Shown here: piece by piece, positions 1 to 5,489 of the stretch
Layout of the letters: the number at the start of each line of letters is the position of its first letter
How positions within the stretch are numbered: the first letter of the stretch is position 1
Assembly: GCA_017396055.1 (NCBI GenBank)
Contig: JAFQND010000045.1
Coordinates: 1 to 5,810 of the forward strand
Source of the DNA: Oscillospiraceae bacterium
GTDB lineage: Bacteria; Bacillota; Clostridia; Oscillospirales; Ruminococcaceae
Length of the DNA: 5,810 nucleotides
Direction: 5' to 3'
The notes under the pieces: generated by a model
Databases searched by the model: none
What the model was told of the DNA's origin: nothing
The model's input: the letters and a program-made list of their open reading frames with translations, nothing else
Translations under genes and position numbers: made by a program

Positions 1-1000
1 GCGGCACGGGCAGGTCGTGGGAATCGACAAAAGCCTTCACGGCACGAAGAGCCTCCTCCACCGCTTCGGGAGTGTTGCCGGTGACGATATCGGGGCGGAA
101 AGAATGATAGCGGGGATTGTTGTCCCAGCCGAGAGAGACATGGGGATAATAGGGCACCGGATAATCGGCAGTGAATTTTTCCCAGCAAGTCTTTGCATCT
201 TCGGTGATGGCACGATAGTCACGGCTTACATCAAGAAAATGGACATACTGATAGTTGGTCACGCTGTCAAAGCCCAGTGCTGCCAGGACTTCGGCGGTGG
301 AGCGGCGGTTTTCTGCGTTTCCGTCCACGCCGCTGACGTTGAGGATGCGTTCACCCCACTGGGTCAGCTGCAGCTCGAGACCGGGGAAACCGGCAGCGAC
401 ACACTTTTCTCTGAAGCGGTCAAGACAGAGACGGGTATTTTCAAGACCGCCAAGACCTGCGATCAGATTCTCCACATCGTAAATCATGAAGACAGGCTTG
501 CCGCTGATCTTATAATAAGACGGGTGGGAGAAATATTTTTCGATGACCCGGTCACAGACCTTATCGAATTCCTGTTCGTCCTGTGCGCCTTTCCAGATGA
601 GGTCTCCCCGCTCGGCGGTGCGCTTGTCCCAGACGCTGACAGCGTCATGGTTTGCCCACATCAGATAAAACCGGACGCGGTCATTGTTTTTCGCCTTCAG
701 ATAGCCGTTGTCGAGGCACTGCTCGAGGAAAGGTCTGCCGTCAAACCAGTACCAGTCATAGATAAAGACATTGACGCCATGATCGGCGGCAAGGTCGATC
801 TGCTGTTCCATGACGGCGGGGTCGGCTTCATTCTGGAAACCGAGAAGAGGCTTTCTGGGCCAGGAATGACCGTCGAATTTTGCATCAGCATCCCGGACGG
901 TCTGCCACTCCCCCATTCCTTCAGGCCAGAAGATGCGGGTGCGGGGCTCGTCGCCGGTATAGGCAGGCCAGATGTAGGCCGCGATATCGTAGTGGTTCAT
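1..1000 (-). CDS. GH99-like / WbsX-type carbohydrate-active protein, C-terminus cut by the window edge
   Basis: The gene starts at an ATG (998-1000, reverse strand) and stays open for 333 codons to the left edge, so its C-terminus is missing. The translation matches the GH99-like family that is often labelled 'glycosyltransferase WbsX'. It opens with an AAYIWPAY strand near residue 7, then has KPLLGF (50-55), the barrel strand VFIYDWYWFDGRP (78-90), FYLMWANHD (111-119), a YYKISGKPVFMIYD segment (162-175) and LGWDNNPRY (290-298). The family's usual late WNEW-type motif would lie beyond the edge. There is no signal peptide, so a cytoplasmic location is likely. The start is supported by AGGAG five bases upstream, which overlaps the stop of the lipoprotein gene, so the two are probably co-transcribed with the GH29 fucosidase. 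Known GH99 enzymes are endo-mannan hydrolases. For this branch the activity is uncertain, and the hydrolase reading is inferred from the neighbouring glycosidases. The family call is firm; the reaction is not. Confidence 0.88.
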   Translation of the reverse strand, partial: MNHYDIAAYIWPAYTGDEPRTRIFWPEGMGEWQTVRDADAKFDGHSWPRKPLLGFQNEADPAVMEQQIDLAADHGVNVFIYDWYWFDGRPFLEQCLDNGYLKAKNNDRVRFYLMWANHDAVSVWDKRTAERGDLIWKGAQDEQEFDKVCDRVIEKYFSHPSYYKISGKPVFMIYDVENLIAGLGGLENTRLCLDRFREKCVAAGFPGLELQLTQWGERILNVSGVDGNAENRRSTAEVLAALGFDSVTNYQYVHFLDVSRDYRAITEDAKTCWEKFTADYPVPYYPHVSLGWDNNPRYHSFRPDIVTGNTPEAVEEALRAVKAFVDSHDLPVP

Positions 1001-1005
1001 ATCTG

Positions 1006-1010
1006 CTCCT
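1006..1010 (-). promoter_or_regulatory. Shine-Dalgarno of the GH99-like gene, overlapping the upstream stop codon
   Basis: On the reverse strand AGGAG lies five bases before the ATG at 1000. Its first A is also the last base of the TGA (1010-1012) that ends the lipoprotein gene. A ribosome that terminates on the lipoprotein therefore sits directly on this site, which favours coupled translation. Unlike the two other junctions described here, no anti-Shine-Dalgarno hairpin is visible. Confidence 0.75.
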
Positions 1011-1738
1011 CAGAAAAGTTTTTTGCGGGCGAAAGTAAAGGTTTCATGGACTGATTTTTCACCATTCCACAAAGACAACTCATATTTCGCCAACAGGAAT
1101 TTCCCACGCCGTCCGTATCTCACAGTTTGGTCCAGTATCTGATAATCGGCATAGTCGATCTTTTTCAGATGTTTTTTCAGTTCCCGCTCAAAAAAAGCGA
1201 CATCTCCGGCGGGAGGTTTCACATCTGCCGGATAGGCTGTGGAAAGACTAACTCTATCGAGAGTGCCGTCAGCTAAGTAATCAACCTGAATAGAACCGTA
1301 TTCAGCATCGGTGCTCAGAGCCTCATACTCATACCTCAAATGCGCTTTATAAAAACCCGAAAATTCATAATCATCCAGATCGATCCCGGCATCGACAAGA
1401 AACTGTTCAGTCACGGGCATGCAATCGGTTTCGACAGACGAATTGGCTTTATAAGCAGATACCGAATCTGCGCTATGGTAACTGAAGAACACGTCGTCCA
1501 TAAAAGTATACCGGTCATCGTTTTCAGCCTTATAATTAGATAATACAGACTGAAAAACAATGCCGTTTGCTGCCGTAGACGTAGATGAAACATCATGGGA
1601 GCTATCAAGCGTCAGCGTGATCTTCTCCCCATTCCGCCTCCACTCCATCGTTTCGGGAGGAACGTATTCTTTCGCGGAGGTGCAGGCGGCAAGCGACAGA
1701 ATCGCTGCCGCCGCAAGTACGGAAAAGCGTTTTTTCAT
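1010..1738 (-). CDS. Lipoprotein of unknown function (242 aa)
   Basis: The protein begins with a classic bacterial lipoprotein signal: MKKR, a hydrophobic stretch, and the lipobox L16-A17-A18-C19, followed by TSAKEY. The mature protein should be lipid-anchored at Cys19 on the outer face of the membrane. I do not recognise a domain. The mature part is polar and mixed alpha/beta in character, with an acidic, aromatic middle and a basic, Lys-rich C-terminal third. The start at 1738 is chosen because AAAGGAGG lies five bases upstream and because it places the signal peptide at the N-terminus. An in-frame ATG at 1762 would add eight residues (MISAKEVS) and overlaps the fucosidase stop as ATGA, but it has no Shine-Dalgarno. 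The gene lies between GH29 and GH99-like genes in the same direction, 20 bases after one and 9 before the other, so an operon is likely. A role in glycan binding or sensing is only a guess from that context; it is not obviously an ABC solute-binding protein, being too short. Confidence 0.85.
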   Translation of the reverse strand: MKKRFSVLAAAAILSLAACTSAKEYVPPETMEWRRNGEKITLTLDSSHDVSSTSTAANGIVFQSVLSNYKAENDDRYTFMDDVFFSYHSADSVSAYKANSSVETDCMPVTEQFLVDAGIDLDDYEFSGFYKAHLRYEYEALSTDAEYGSIQVDYLADGTLDRVSLSTAYPADVKPPAGDVAFFERELKKHLKKIDYADYQILDQTVRYGRRGKFLLAKYELSLWNGEKSVHETFTFARKKLF

Positions 1739-1741
1739 GGA

Positions 1742-1760
1742 AACCTCCTTTGCGGAGATC
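1742..1760 (-). promoter_or_regulatory. Possible Shine-Dalgarno-sequestering hairpin before the lipoprotein gene
   Basis: Read on the reverse strand, the last bases of the fucosidase TGA and the next 17 bases can fold into a stem: TCTCC (1758-1754) pairs with GGAGG (1748-1744) around a GCAAA loop, giving four Watson-Crick pairs and one U-G. A further A-U and G-U pair is available at the base. The 3' arm is the ribosome binding site of the lipoprotein gene, and the stop codon forms the base of the stem. A ribosome finishing the fucosidase would disrupt the stem. The stem is short and its folding energy was not computed. Confidence 0.45.
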
Positions 1761-2985
1761 ATTTTACCGTAATTTCTGCTACACGGACGACCAGATTGCG
1801 GCCGTATTCGAAGGAAGTGGGCTTGACACGGACAACGCCGTCCTTCTGGGTGAAGGCAAGCTCGGTGCCGTCATCCAGCCAGCGGACGGAAACGATCTCT
1901 TTGTCCAGACGGAAAATGTCCAGATGATCGTCGGTGTCGGAGTCGATGCCGACATTGGGGTCAGCCTTGATGGTCAGCGAGTCGACAAATAGATAATACT
2001 TGCCGTCCTTTTCGAGAACGAAGTCATCCTTCTTGTTCTCGACCTCGATGCCGCAGGGCAGAGCCTCCAGGATACCTTCATGGATCTTCAGCCACTGTCC
2101 CATCACGTCCAGCATGGCGGCATCGATGAAACGGATGGAACCGTCGCCCATGGGACCGACGTTCATCAGCAGGTTGGAGCCGTAACGGCGGCACTGGGCA
2201 ATATCACGGATGCAGTCGGCGGGAGCTTTATAGTTCAGGTCCTCGGCGGCATAGCCCCAATGGCTGTTGAAGACTTCGCACATCTCGCTGGCGATATATT
2301 TGGGAGAATCGGCCAGATTCAGGGGCGAGGGACGTCCGCGTTCAAAGGTAACGCTGTCCAGTTCGATGTGTCCGAGGGCACCGCGGGCGGAAAGGCCAGT
2401 GTTGTTGATGATCATGGCGTCGGGCTGATATTTGCGGATCATGCCATAGAGGGCATCCTCTTCCCAGTCATCGTTGGGTTTATTCCACTTGCCGTCAAAC
2501 CAGATACCGCCGATCTTGCCGTATTTTGTGCAGAGGATCTCGACGCTGGCACGCAGATATTTCAGATAGGACGGGAAATCAGTGTTATAGTCGGGGTGAT
2601 ACCAGTCGAGAAGAGTGTGATAGAAGAAAGGAATCAGACCGTATTCGCGGCAGGCATCGACATACTCTCTGATCAGGTCACGTCCGCAGGTGTGGGGCGC
2701 ATCATAATCGTTAAGGCCGCAGGTGTCGTACAGCGAAAAGCCGTCGTGATGGCGGGTGGTCAGGGTGATATATCTGGCACCGGCATTTTTTGCGGCAGCG
2801 GCAAGTTCCTTTGCCCAGGTGGGTTTGGGGTTGAACTGTTTGCGGTAGGTCTCGTACTCCTCAAAGGGGATCTGATACATATGGCGGGCCCACTCGCCTT
2901 TTCCGAGAACGCTGTAGGCACCGAAATGGACAAATACGCCGAAGCCGAGTTTTTCAAAGTCTTTGATACGCTGTTCGATGATCAT
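1759..2985 (-). CDS. Alpha-L-fucosidase, glycoside hydrolase family 29 (408 aa, cytoplasmic)
   Basis: The enzyme removes terminal alpha-linked L-fucose from glycans by a retaining mechanism. GH29 landmarks are seen in order: VHFG with His20, GEW with Glu31, RHHDGF with His79-His80 (family KHHDGF), the nucleophile strand IGGIWFDG with Asp164 two residues after Trp162, and SEMCEV...HWGY (233-245), where Glu234 aligns with the family WE-x-C motif. From Thermotoga maritima fucosidase, Asp164 should be the nucleophile. Glu31 and Glu234 lie in segments resembling those that hold its acid/base candidates, but I could not assign the acid/base firmly. Residues from about 310 to the end form the usual C-terminal beta domain. 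At 408 residues it is compact, with no appended carbohydrate-binding module and no signal peptide, so the substrate is probably an imported fucosylated oligosaccharide. The start has AGGAGG seven bases upstream. It is the first gene of the fucosidase-lipoprotein-GH99-like group, which may also be reached by read-through from the VOC gene 65 bases upstream. Confidence 0.95.
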   Translation of the reverse strand: MIIEQRIKDFEKLGFGVFVHFGAYSVLGKGEWARHMYQIPFEEYETYRKQFNPKPTWAKELAAAAKNAGARYITLTTRHHDGFSLYDTCGLNDYDAPHTCGRDLIREYVDACREYGLIPFFYHTLLDWYHPDYNTDFPSYLKYLRASVEILCTKYGKIGGIWFDGKWNKPNDDWEEDALYGMIRKYQPDAMIINNTGLSARGALGHIELDSVTFERGRPSPLNLADSPKYIASEMCEVFNSHWGYAAEDLNYKAPADCIRDIAQCRRYGSNLLMNVGPMGDGSIRFIDAAMLDVMGQWLKIHEGILEALPCGIEVENKKDDFVLEKDGKYYLFVDSLTIKADPNVGIDSDTDDHLDIFRLDKEIVSVRWLDDGTELAFTQKDGVVRVKPTSFEYGRNLVVRVAEITVK

Positions 2986-3019
2986 AAGTAAACCTCCTGA
3001 TTTTTATAAAATATTGTCT

Positions 3020-3039
3020 GCACGATAATCTGATCGTGC
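3020..3039. repeat. 20-base dyad between the VOC and fucosidase genes (operator or weak terminator)
   Basis: GCACGAT (3020-3026) and ATCGTGC (3033-3039) are perfect 7-base inverted repeats around a 6-base centre. They lie in the 65-base gap after the VOC stop and before the fucosidase ribosome binding site. Read leftwards, the sequence after the dyad is AGACAATATTTTATAAAA. It is A+T-rich but has no immediate T run, so it makes a poor Rho-independent terminator. The size and symmetry would also suit an operator for a sugar-responsive regulator, with the A+T-rich stretch as promoter -10 material. I found no convincing -35 box. The repeat itself is certain; its role is not. Confidence 0.5.
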
Positions 3040-3050
3040 GAATCGGACTG

Positions 3051-3416
3051 TCATACAAACAAGCACCAGCATACGCTGAACTTATCTTTCAACGAGAACA
3101 TACAGGGACTGTAATCACAGGGACCCAGAGGATGATCGATGACCGCGCCTTCCTTCAGAACTTCATAAGCGCGTCTGACATGTTCTTCCCCGCCCTCTCC
3201 GAAATGGAAGCAGAACTGCATGGTATTACCGGCGGAAAGTCCGTTTTGCAGTTCGGACACCGCCAGTATCTGACCGAAAGCATCCAATTCAGAGTGCATG
3301 TATCCGCCGTCTTCATCCGGGTACAATCCGAGGATCTTAGCATCAAAAGCCCGCCGGTACAGTTCAACCGCTTCTATGCTGCCTTTGACATACATCTGCA
3401 TCATTGATCTTTTCAT
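3051..3416 (-). CDS. VOC-superfamily protein, PhnB-like (121 aa)
   Basis: This is a small single-domain protein of the vicinal-oxygen-chelate (glyoxalase/bleomycin-resistance) fold, closest in pattern to the PhnB group. It shows an opening strand MMQMYVKGSIEAVELYRRAFDAKILG (5-30, cited in parts: MQMYVKG, then AVELYRRAF), YMHSEL (39-44), a second-half strand MQFCFHF (66-72), the helix EEHVRRAYEVLKEGA and the C-terminal signature KDKFSVCWCLFV, which matches the family's DKFG-x-x-W ending. Such proteins act as dimers; many have unknown substrates and some bind no metal. It has five cysteines, four of them in the C-terminal quarter, which is unusual but not diagnostic. The start at 3416 is chosen for AAGGAG six bases upstream and for agreement with the family's N-terminus; a longer frame upstream runs into the neighbouring gene and is not family-like. 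It follows the GyrI-like gene after 19 bases and is surely co-transcribed with it. Confidence 0.85.
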   Translation of the reverse strand: MKRSMMQMYVKGSIEAVELYRRAFDAKILGLYPDEDGGYMHSELDAFGQILAVSELQNGLSAGNTMQFCFHFGEGGEEHVRRAYEVLKEGAVIDHPLGPCDYSPCMFSLKDKFSVCWCLFV

Positions 3417-3435
3417 CGGATACTCCTTGATGATA

Positions 3436-3882
3436 TCAGGTTCTGGGGCGGATGGGGGTATAGTAATCCATCTGGCAATAGCCGAGGATCTTTTCCGCTT
3501 TTTTGGATGTGATGATATTGCCCAGCTCGGGGCGGGCGGGATCCCGCTCAAAACCGTTTGCAGCGAGAAACTCATCCTTTTCCCTGTTCATGGCGTCGGT
3601 ATCGGTCTGCCCGTCGATATCGGTGGAGACAGCATAAAGACCACCTTTGAAATCAACGAGTGAAAAACCGTAGGGGATCTCTCCGCCTTCATACAGATAA
3701 AGCCAGCAGAATCCGGGGATTTCGGCAGAATCATCCCAGTAAAGAAAATCTTTCGGAAAAATGCTTTGAGGCTTTGCCTGCAGCCACTCGTCAAAGCGCT
3801 CAAGAATGCCGTCTCCGAACATACCGGTACCGGATGAGAGCATTTTACAGTCCGGAATGGTGATGATACGAATAGATTGCAT
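3436..3882 (-). CDS. Stand-alone GyrI-like effector-binding domain protein (148 aa)
   Basis: The whole protein is one GyrI-like/AraC-type effector-binding domain, the module that binds small molecules in BmrR-, Rob- and SbmC-type proteins. I recognise it from the C-terminal pattern common in Clostridia: FPKDFLYWDD (42-51), IPGFCWLYLY (55-64), LVDFKGGLYAVSTDID (75-90), FLAANGFERDPARPELGNI (105-123) and the ending GYCQMDYYTPI. In many homologues this follows an AraC or MerR DNA-binding domain; here no helix-turn-helix is present or possible, because the gene has its own promoter and ribosome binding site just upstream. It therefore probably binds a ligand without binding DNA itself. The ATG at 3882 has AAGGAG seven bases upstream. 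A TTG at 3900 is in frame, but its reading frame would run through that binding site. The gene heads a two-gene unit with the VOC gene, transcribed from a strong promoter that faces the GH51 promoter. The ligand is unknown. Confidence 0.85.
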   Translation of the reverse strand: MQSIRIITIPDCKMLSSGTGMFGDGILERFDEWLQAKPQSIFPKDFLYWDDSAEIPGFCWLYLYEGGEIPYGFSLVDFKGGLYAVSTDIDGQTDTDAMNREKDEFLAANGFERDPARPELGNIITSKKAEKILGYCQMDYYTPIRPRT

Positions 3883-3914
3883 GAGATCTCTCCTTTTCAA
3901 TATCTCCTGCCATC

Positions 3915-3943
3915 AGTATAGACTTTAACCAATTTTTTGTCAA
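3915..3943 (-). promoter_or_regulatory. Sigma-A promoter for the GyrI-like/VOC unit
   Basis: On the reverse strand the -35 box TTGACA (3943-3938, exact consensus) is followed by a 17-base A/T-rich spacer and the -10 box TATACT (3920-3915). Transcription should begin near 3908, leaving a leader of about 26 bases before the ATG at 3882. The match to consensus is close to the best possible, so this should be a strong promoter unless repressed through the overlapping palindrome. Confidence 0.85.
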
Positions 3944-3963
3944 TAATCATGATGACTATTGAC
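3939..3963. promoter_or_regulatory. 25-base palindromic operator candidate covering both divergent -35 boxes
   Basis: GTCAATA (3939-3945) mirrors TATTGAC (3957-3963), and the inner TCAT (3947-3950) mirrors ATGA (3952-3955) around a central G at 3951. Eleven of twelve base pairs are symmetric; only A3946/C3956 breaks the dyad. Part of the symmetry comes from the two opposed -35 boxes, but the inner TA and TCAT/ATGA pairs are not needed for promoter function. A dimeric regulator bound here would block or modulate both promoters at once. The regulator is not encoded in this window. Confidence 0.6.
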
Positions 3964-3987
3964 CGGAATGTCCGAAAACGATATACT
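3959..3987 (+). promoter_or_regulatory. Sigma-A promoter for the GH51 arabinofuranosidase gene
   Basis: TTGACC (3959-3964), a 17-base spacer and TATACT (3982-3987) form a near-consensus promoter. Transcription should begin near 3994, giving a leader of about 26 bases. The gene's ribosome binding site is AAAGGA (4006-4011), eight bases before the ATG at 4020. The promoter is the mirror image of the leftward one, with the same spacer length and the same -10 box. Confidence 0.85.
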
Positions 3988-4019
3988 GAAAATACAAAAC
4001 ACCGGAAAGGATTCTGACT

Positions 4020-5468
4020 ATGAATACATTATATCTGGTATATCCCAAAAAGCTTGGCACCATTGCACCCGAGATCTACGGTCATTTTTCCGAGCATATC
4101 GGCGGCGTATTCTATGATGGACTCTGGGTCGGAAAAGACTCGGATATTCCGAATATCAACGGTTTCCGCAAAGAACTGGTGGAAAAGCTCAAAGCCATCG
4201 AGCCCCCTGTTCTGCGCTGGCCCGGCGGCTGCTTTGCCGAGATCTATGACTGGCGGGACGGCATCGGTGAAGACCGCCCCACCCGCACCAACTGGTGGAC
4301 GCCCTATGATCACCGATACGAATCCAACGAAGTGGGCACCCATGAATTCGCTGAGCTGTGCGAACTGATCGGCGCGAAAGCCTATTTTGCTGCCAACCTG
4401 ACCTCGGTCACTCCCCTGCATATCCGCAACTGGATGGATTACTGTCTCTCTCCCCGCGGCACTACCACACTGGCAAAAGAACGTGAGAAAAACGGTCACC
4501 CCGAACCCTTTGATATCCCCTACTGGGGCGTAGGCAACGAAAACTGGGGCGGCGGCGGCAACATGACCCCTGAATATTATGCCAACGAATACCGCAGATT
4601 CGCCACCATCATGCGCAATCTCTCGCCGATGCAGATGTTTGCCTGTGGTTCTGATGCATTTGACTACAGCTGGACCGACGGCTTCTGCCGCAATCTGACC
4701 ATGGCATCGAAAAATGTCATGGGACGGCTGGTGGACGGTTTCTCGATGCATTATTACTGCGGCGCGGCGGGCGACCCCGTTGCCTTCACCGAAGCAGAAT
4801 GGGACCAGATGATGCTGCAGGCCGGAAAGATGGAGGATATCATCGAGCGCAACTGGCATATCATTTCGGGCTATGGCCTTGATAAAAACATGAAGCTGGT
4901 CATCGACGAATGGGGCTGCTGGCATCCCGACGGCTCCGGTCCCAGCAAGGGCTATAACCTCTTTGAACAGCAGAGCACCATGCGCGACGCCGTTGTTTCG
5001 GCACTGACTCTGAACATCTTCAACCGTCACTGCGACAAGATCAAGATGGCCAATGTGGCACAGCTGGTCAACAATCTGCACGCGCTGTTCCTTGCCTCGG
5101 GCGAGCACTGCATCACTACCCCCACCTATCATATCTTTGATATGTATAAAGGACATAAGGGCGCCGAAGCCATCGACGCGGTCTTTACGGCAGACGACGG
5201 AAAGCTGTCTGTTTCCGCTTCGGAAAAGGACGGAAAGACTCTTGTCACCATCGCAAACCTGACCTATGGCGAGGATATCGAAGTGATGCTGAGCGGCGTA
5301 GGAAGCTGTATCCCCGAAAAGGGCATCATCCGCGTACTTGCGGCAGAAGATCCCCATGCACACAATACCTTTGATGCTCCCGAAGCTGTCAAGCCGTTCA
5401 CTGTTGAAGCAGACCTGACAAAGCCGGTCAAAGTACCTGCGGCGGGCGTTGTGGCTGTGGAGTTCTGA
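4020..5468 (+). CDS. Alpha-L-arabinofuranosidase, glycoside hydrolase family 51 (482 aa, cytoplasmic)
   Basis: The enzyme releases terminal alpha-L-arabinofuranose from arabinan, arabinoxylan or arabino-oligosaccharides by a retaining mechanism. The clan GH-A barrel shows YGHFSEHIGG (20-29), LRWPGGCFAE (65-74), WGVGNENWGGGGNM (169-182), where Glu174 after Asn173 is the acid/base, HYYCG (244-248), and VIDEWG (294-299), where Glu297 is the nucleophile. The Leu/Asn-rich segment AQLVNNLHALF (347-357) is also typical. From about residue 385 a C-terminal beta-sandwich follows. The length of 482 is normal for GH51, and there is no signal peptide, as in intracellular family members. The common symbol would be abfA, but I leave it blank because paralogues are frequent. 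It is the first gene after the rightward promoter and ends 21 bases before the secreted-protein gene, with which it is probably co-transcribed. All catalytic residues are present, so activity is expected. Confidence 0.96.
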   Translation: MNTLYLVYPKKLGTIAPEIYGHFSEHIGGVFYDGLWVGKDSDIPNINGFRKELVEKLKAIEPPVLRWPGGCFAEIYDWRDGIGEDRPTRTNWWTPYDHRYESNEVGTHEFAELCELIGAKAYFAANLTSVTPLHIRNWMDYCLSPRGTTTLAKEREKNGHPEPFDIPYWGVGNENWGGGGNMTPEYYANEYRRFATIMRNLSPMQMFACGSDAFDYSWTDGFCRNLTMASKNVMGRLVDGFSMHYYCGAAGDPVAFTEAEWDQMMLQAGKMEDIIERNWHIISGYGLDKNMKLVIDEWGCWHPDGSGPSKGYNLFEQQSTMRDAVVSALTLNIFNRHCDKIKMANVAQLVNNLHALFLASGEHCITTPTYHIFDMYKGHKGAEAIDAVFTADDGKLSVSASEKDGKTLVTIANLTYGEDIEVMLSGVGSCIPEKGIIRVLAAEDPHAHNTFDAPEAVKPFTVEADLTKPVKVPAAGVVAVEF

Positions 5469-5484
5469 TCCTCCGAAAGGAGGA
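5469..5484 (+). promoter_or_regulatory. Shine-Dalgarno-sequestering GNRA hairpin after the GH51 stop
   Basis: TCCTCC (5469-5474), GAAA (5475-5478) and GGAGGA (5479-5484) make a perfect six-pair stem capped by a C(GAAA)G tetraloop, one of the most stable loop types. The 3' arm contains the GGAGG ribosome binding site of the next gene, and the stem starts on the base right after the GH51 TGA (5466-5468). Folded, it would hide the binding site; a ribosome terminating on GH51 would keep it open. It is followed by only five A bases and no T run, so it is not a terminator. Confidence 0.65.
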
Positions 5485-5489
5485 AAAAT

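Noticed and set aside
17..1054. 345-codon rightward frame over the GH99-like gene
   Set aside because: It is antisense to a well-recognised protein family, has no family-like sequence or ribosome binding site, and arises from the G/C-ending codon bias of the true gene.
1739..1762. Lipoprotein start at the ATG at 1762, overlapping the fucosidase stop as ATGA
   Set aside because: No Shine-Dalgarno precedes it, whereas AAAGGAGG precedes the ATG at 1738, which gives a normal lipoprotein signal peptide. Minor reinitiation at 1762 cannot be excluded.
2080..2991. 303-codon rightward frame over the fucosidase gene
   Set aside because: It lies antisense to GH29 coding sequence with intact catalytic motifs, and its translation is low-complexity in hydrophobic residues and resembles no protein I know.
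3000..3020. TATAAA as a -10 box for a separate fucosidase promoter
   Set aside because: No acceptable -35 box is found 16-18 bases upstream, so an independent promoter cannot be supported by sequence alone.
3417..3575. Extended VOC protein start at 3575
   Set aside because: The extra 53 residues overlap the GyrI-like gene in another frame, are not family-like, and a good ribosome binding site marks 3416.
3964..3974. CGGA-ATG-TCCG inverted repeat in the spacer of the GH51 promoter
   Set aside because: The arms are only four bases and do not extend, which is expected by chance.
4029..5363. 444-codon leftward frame over the GH51 gene
   Set aside because: It is long, but is a shadow of the GH51 gene, whose motifs and start signals are clear. 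There is no promoter or ribosome binding site for it.
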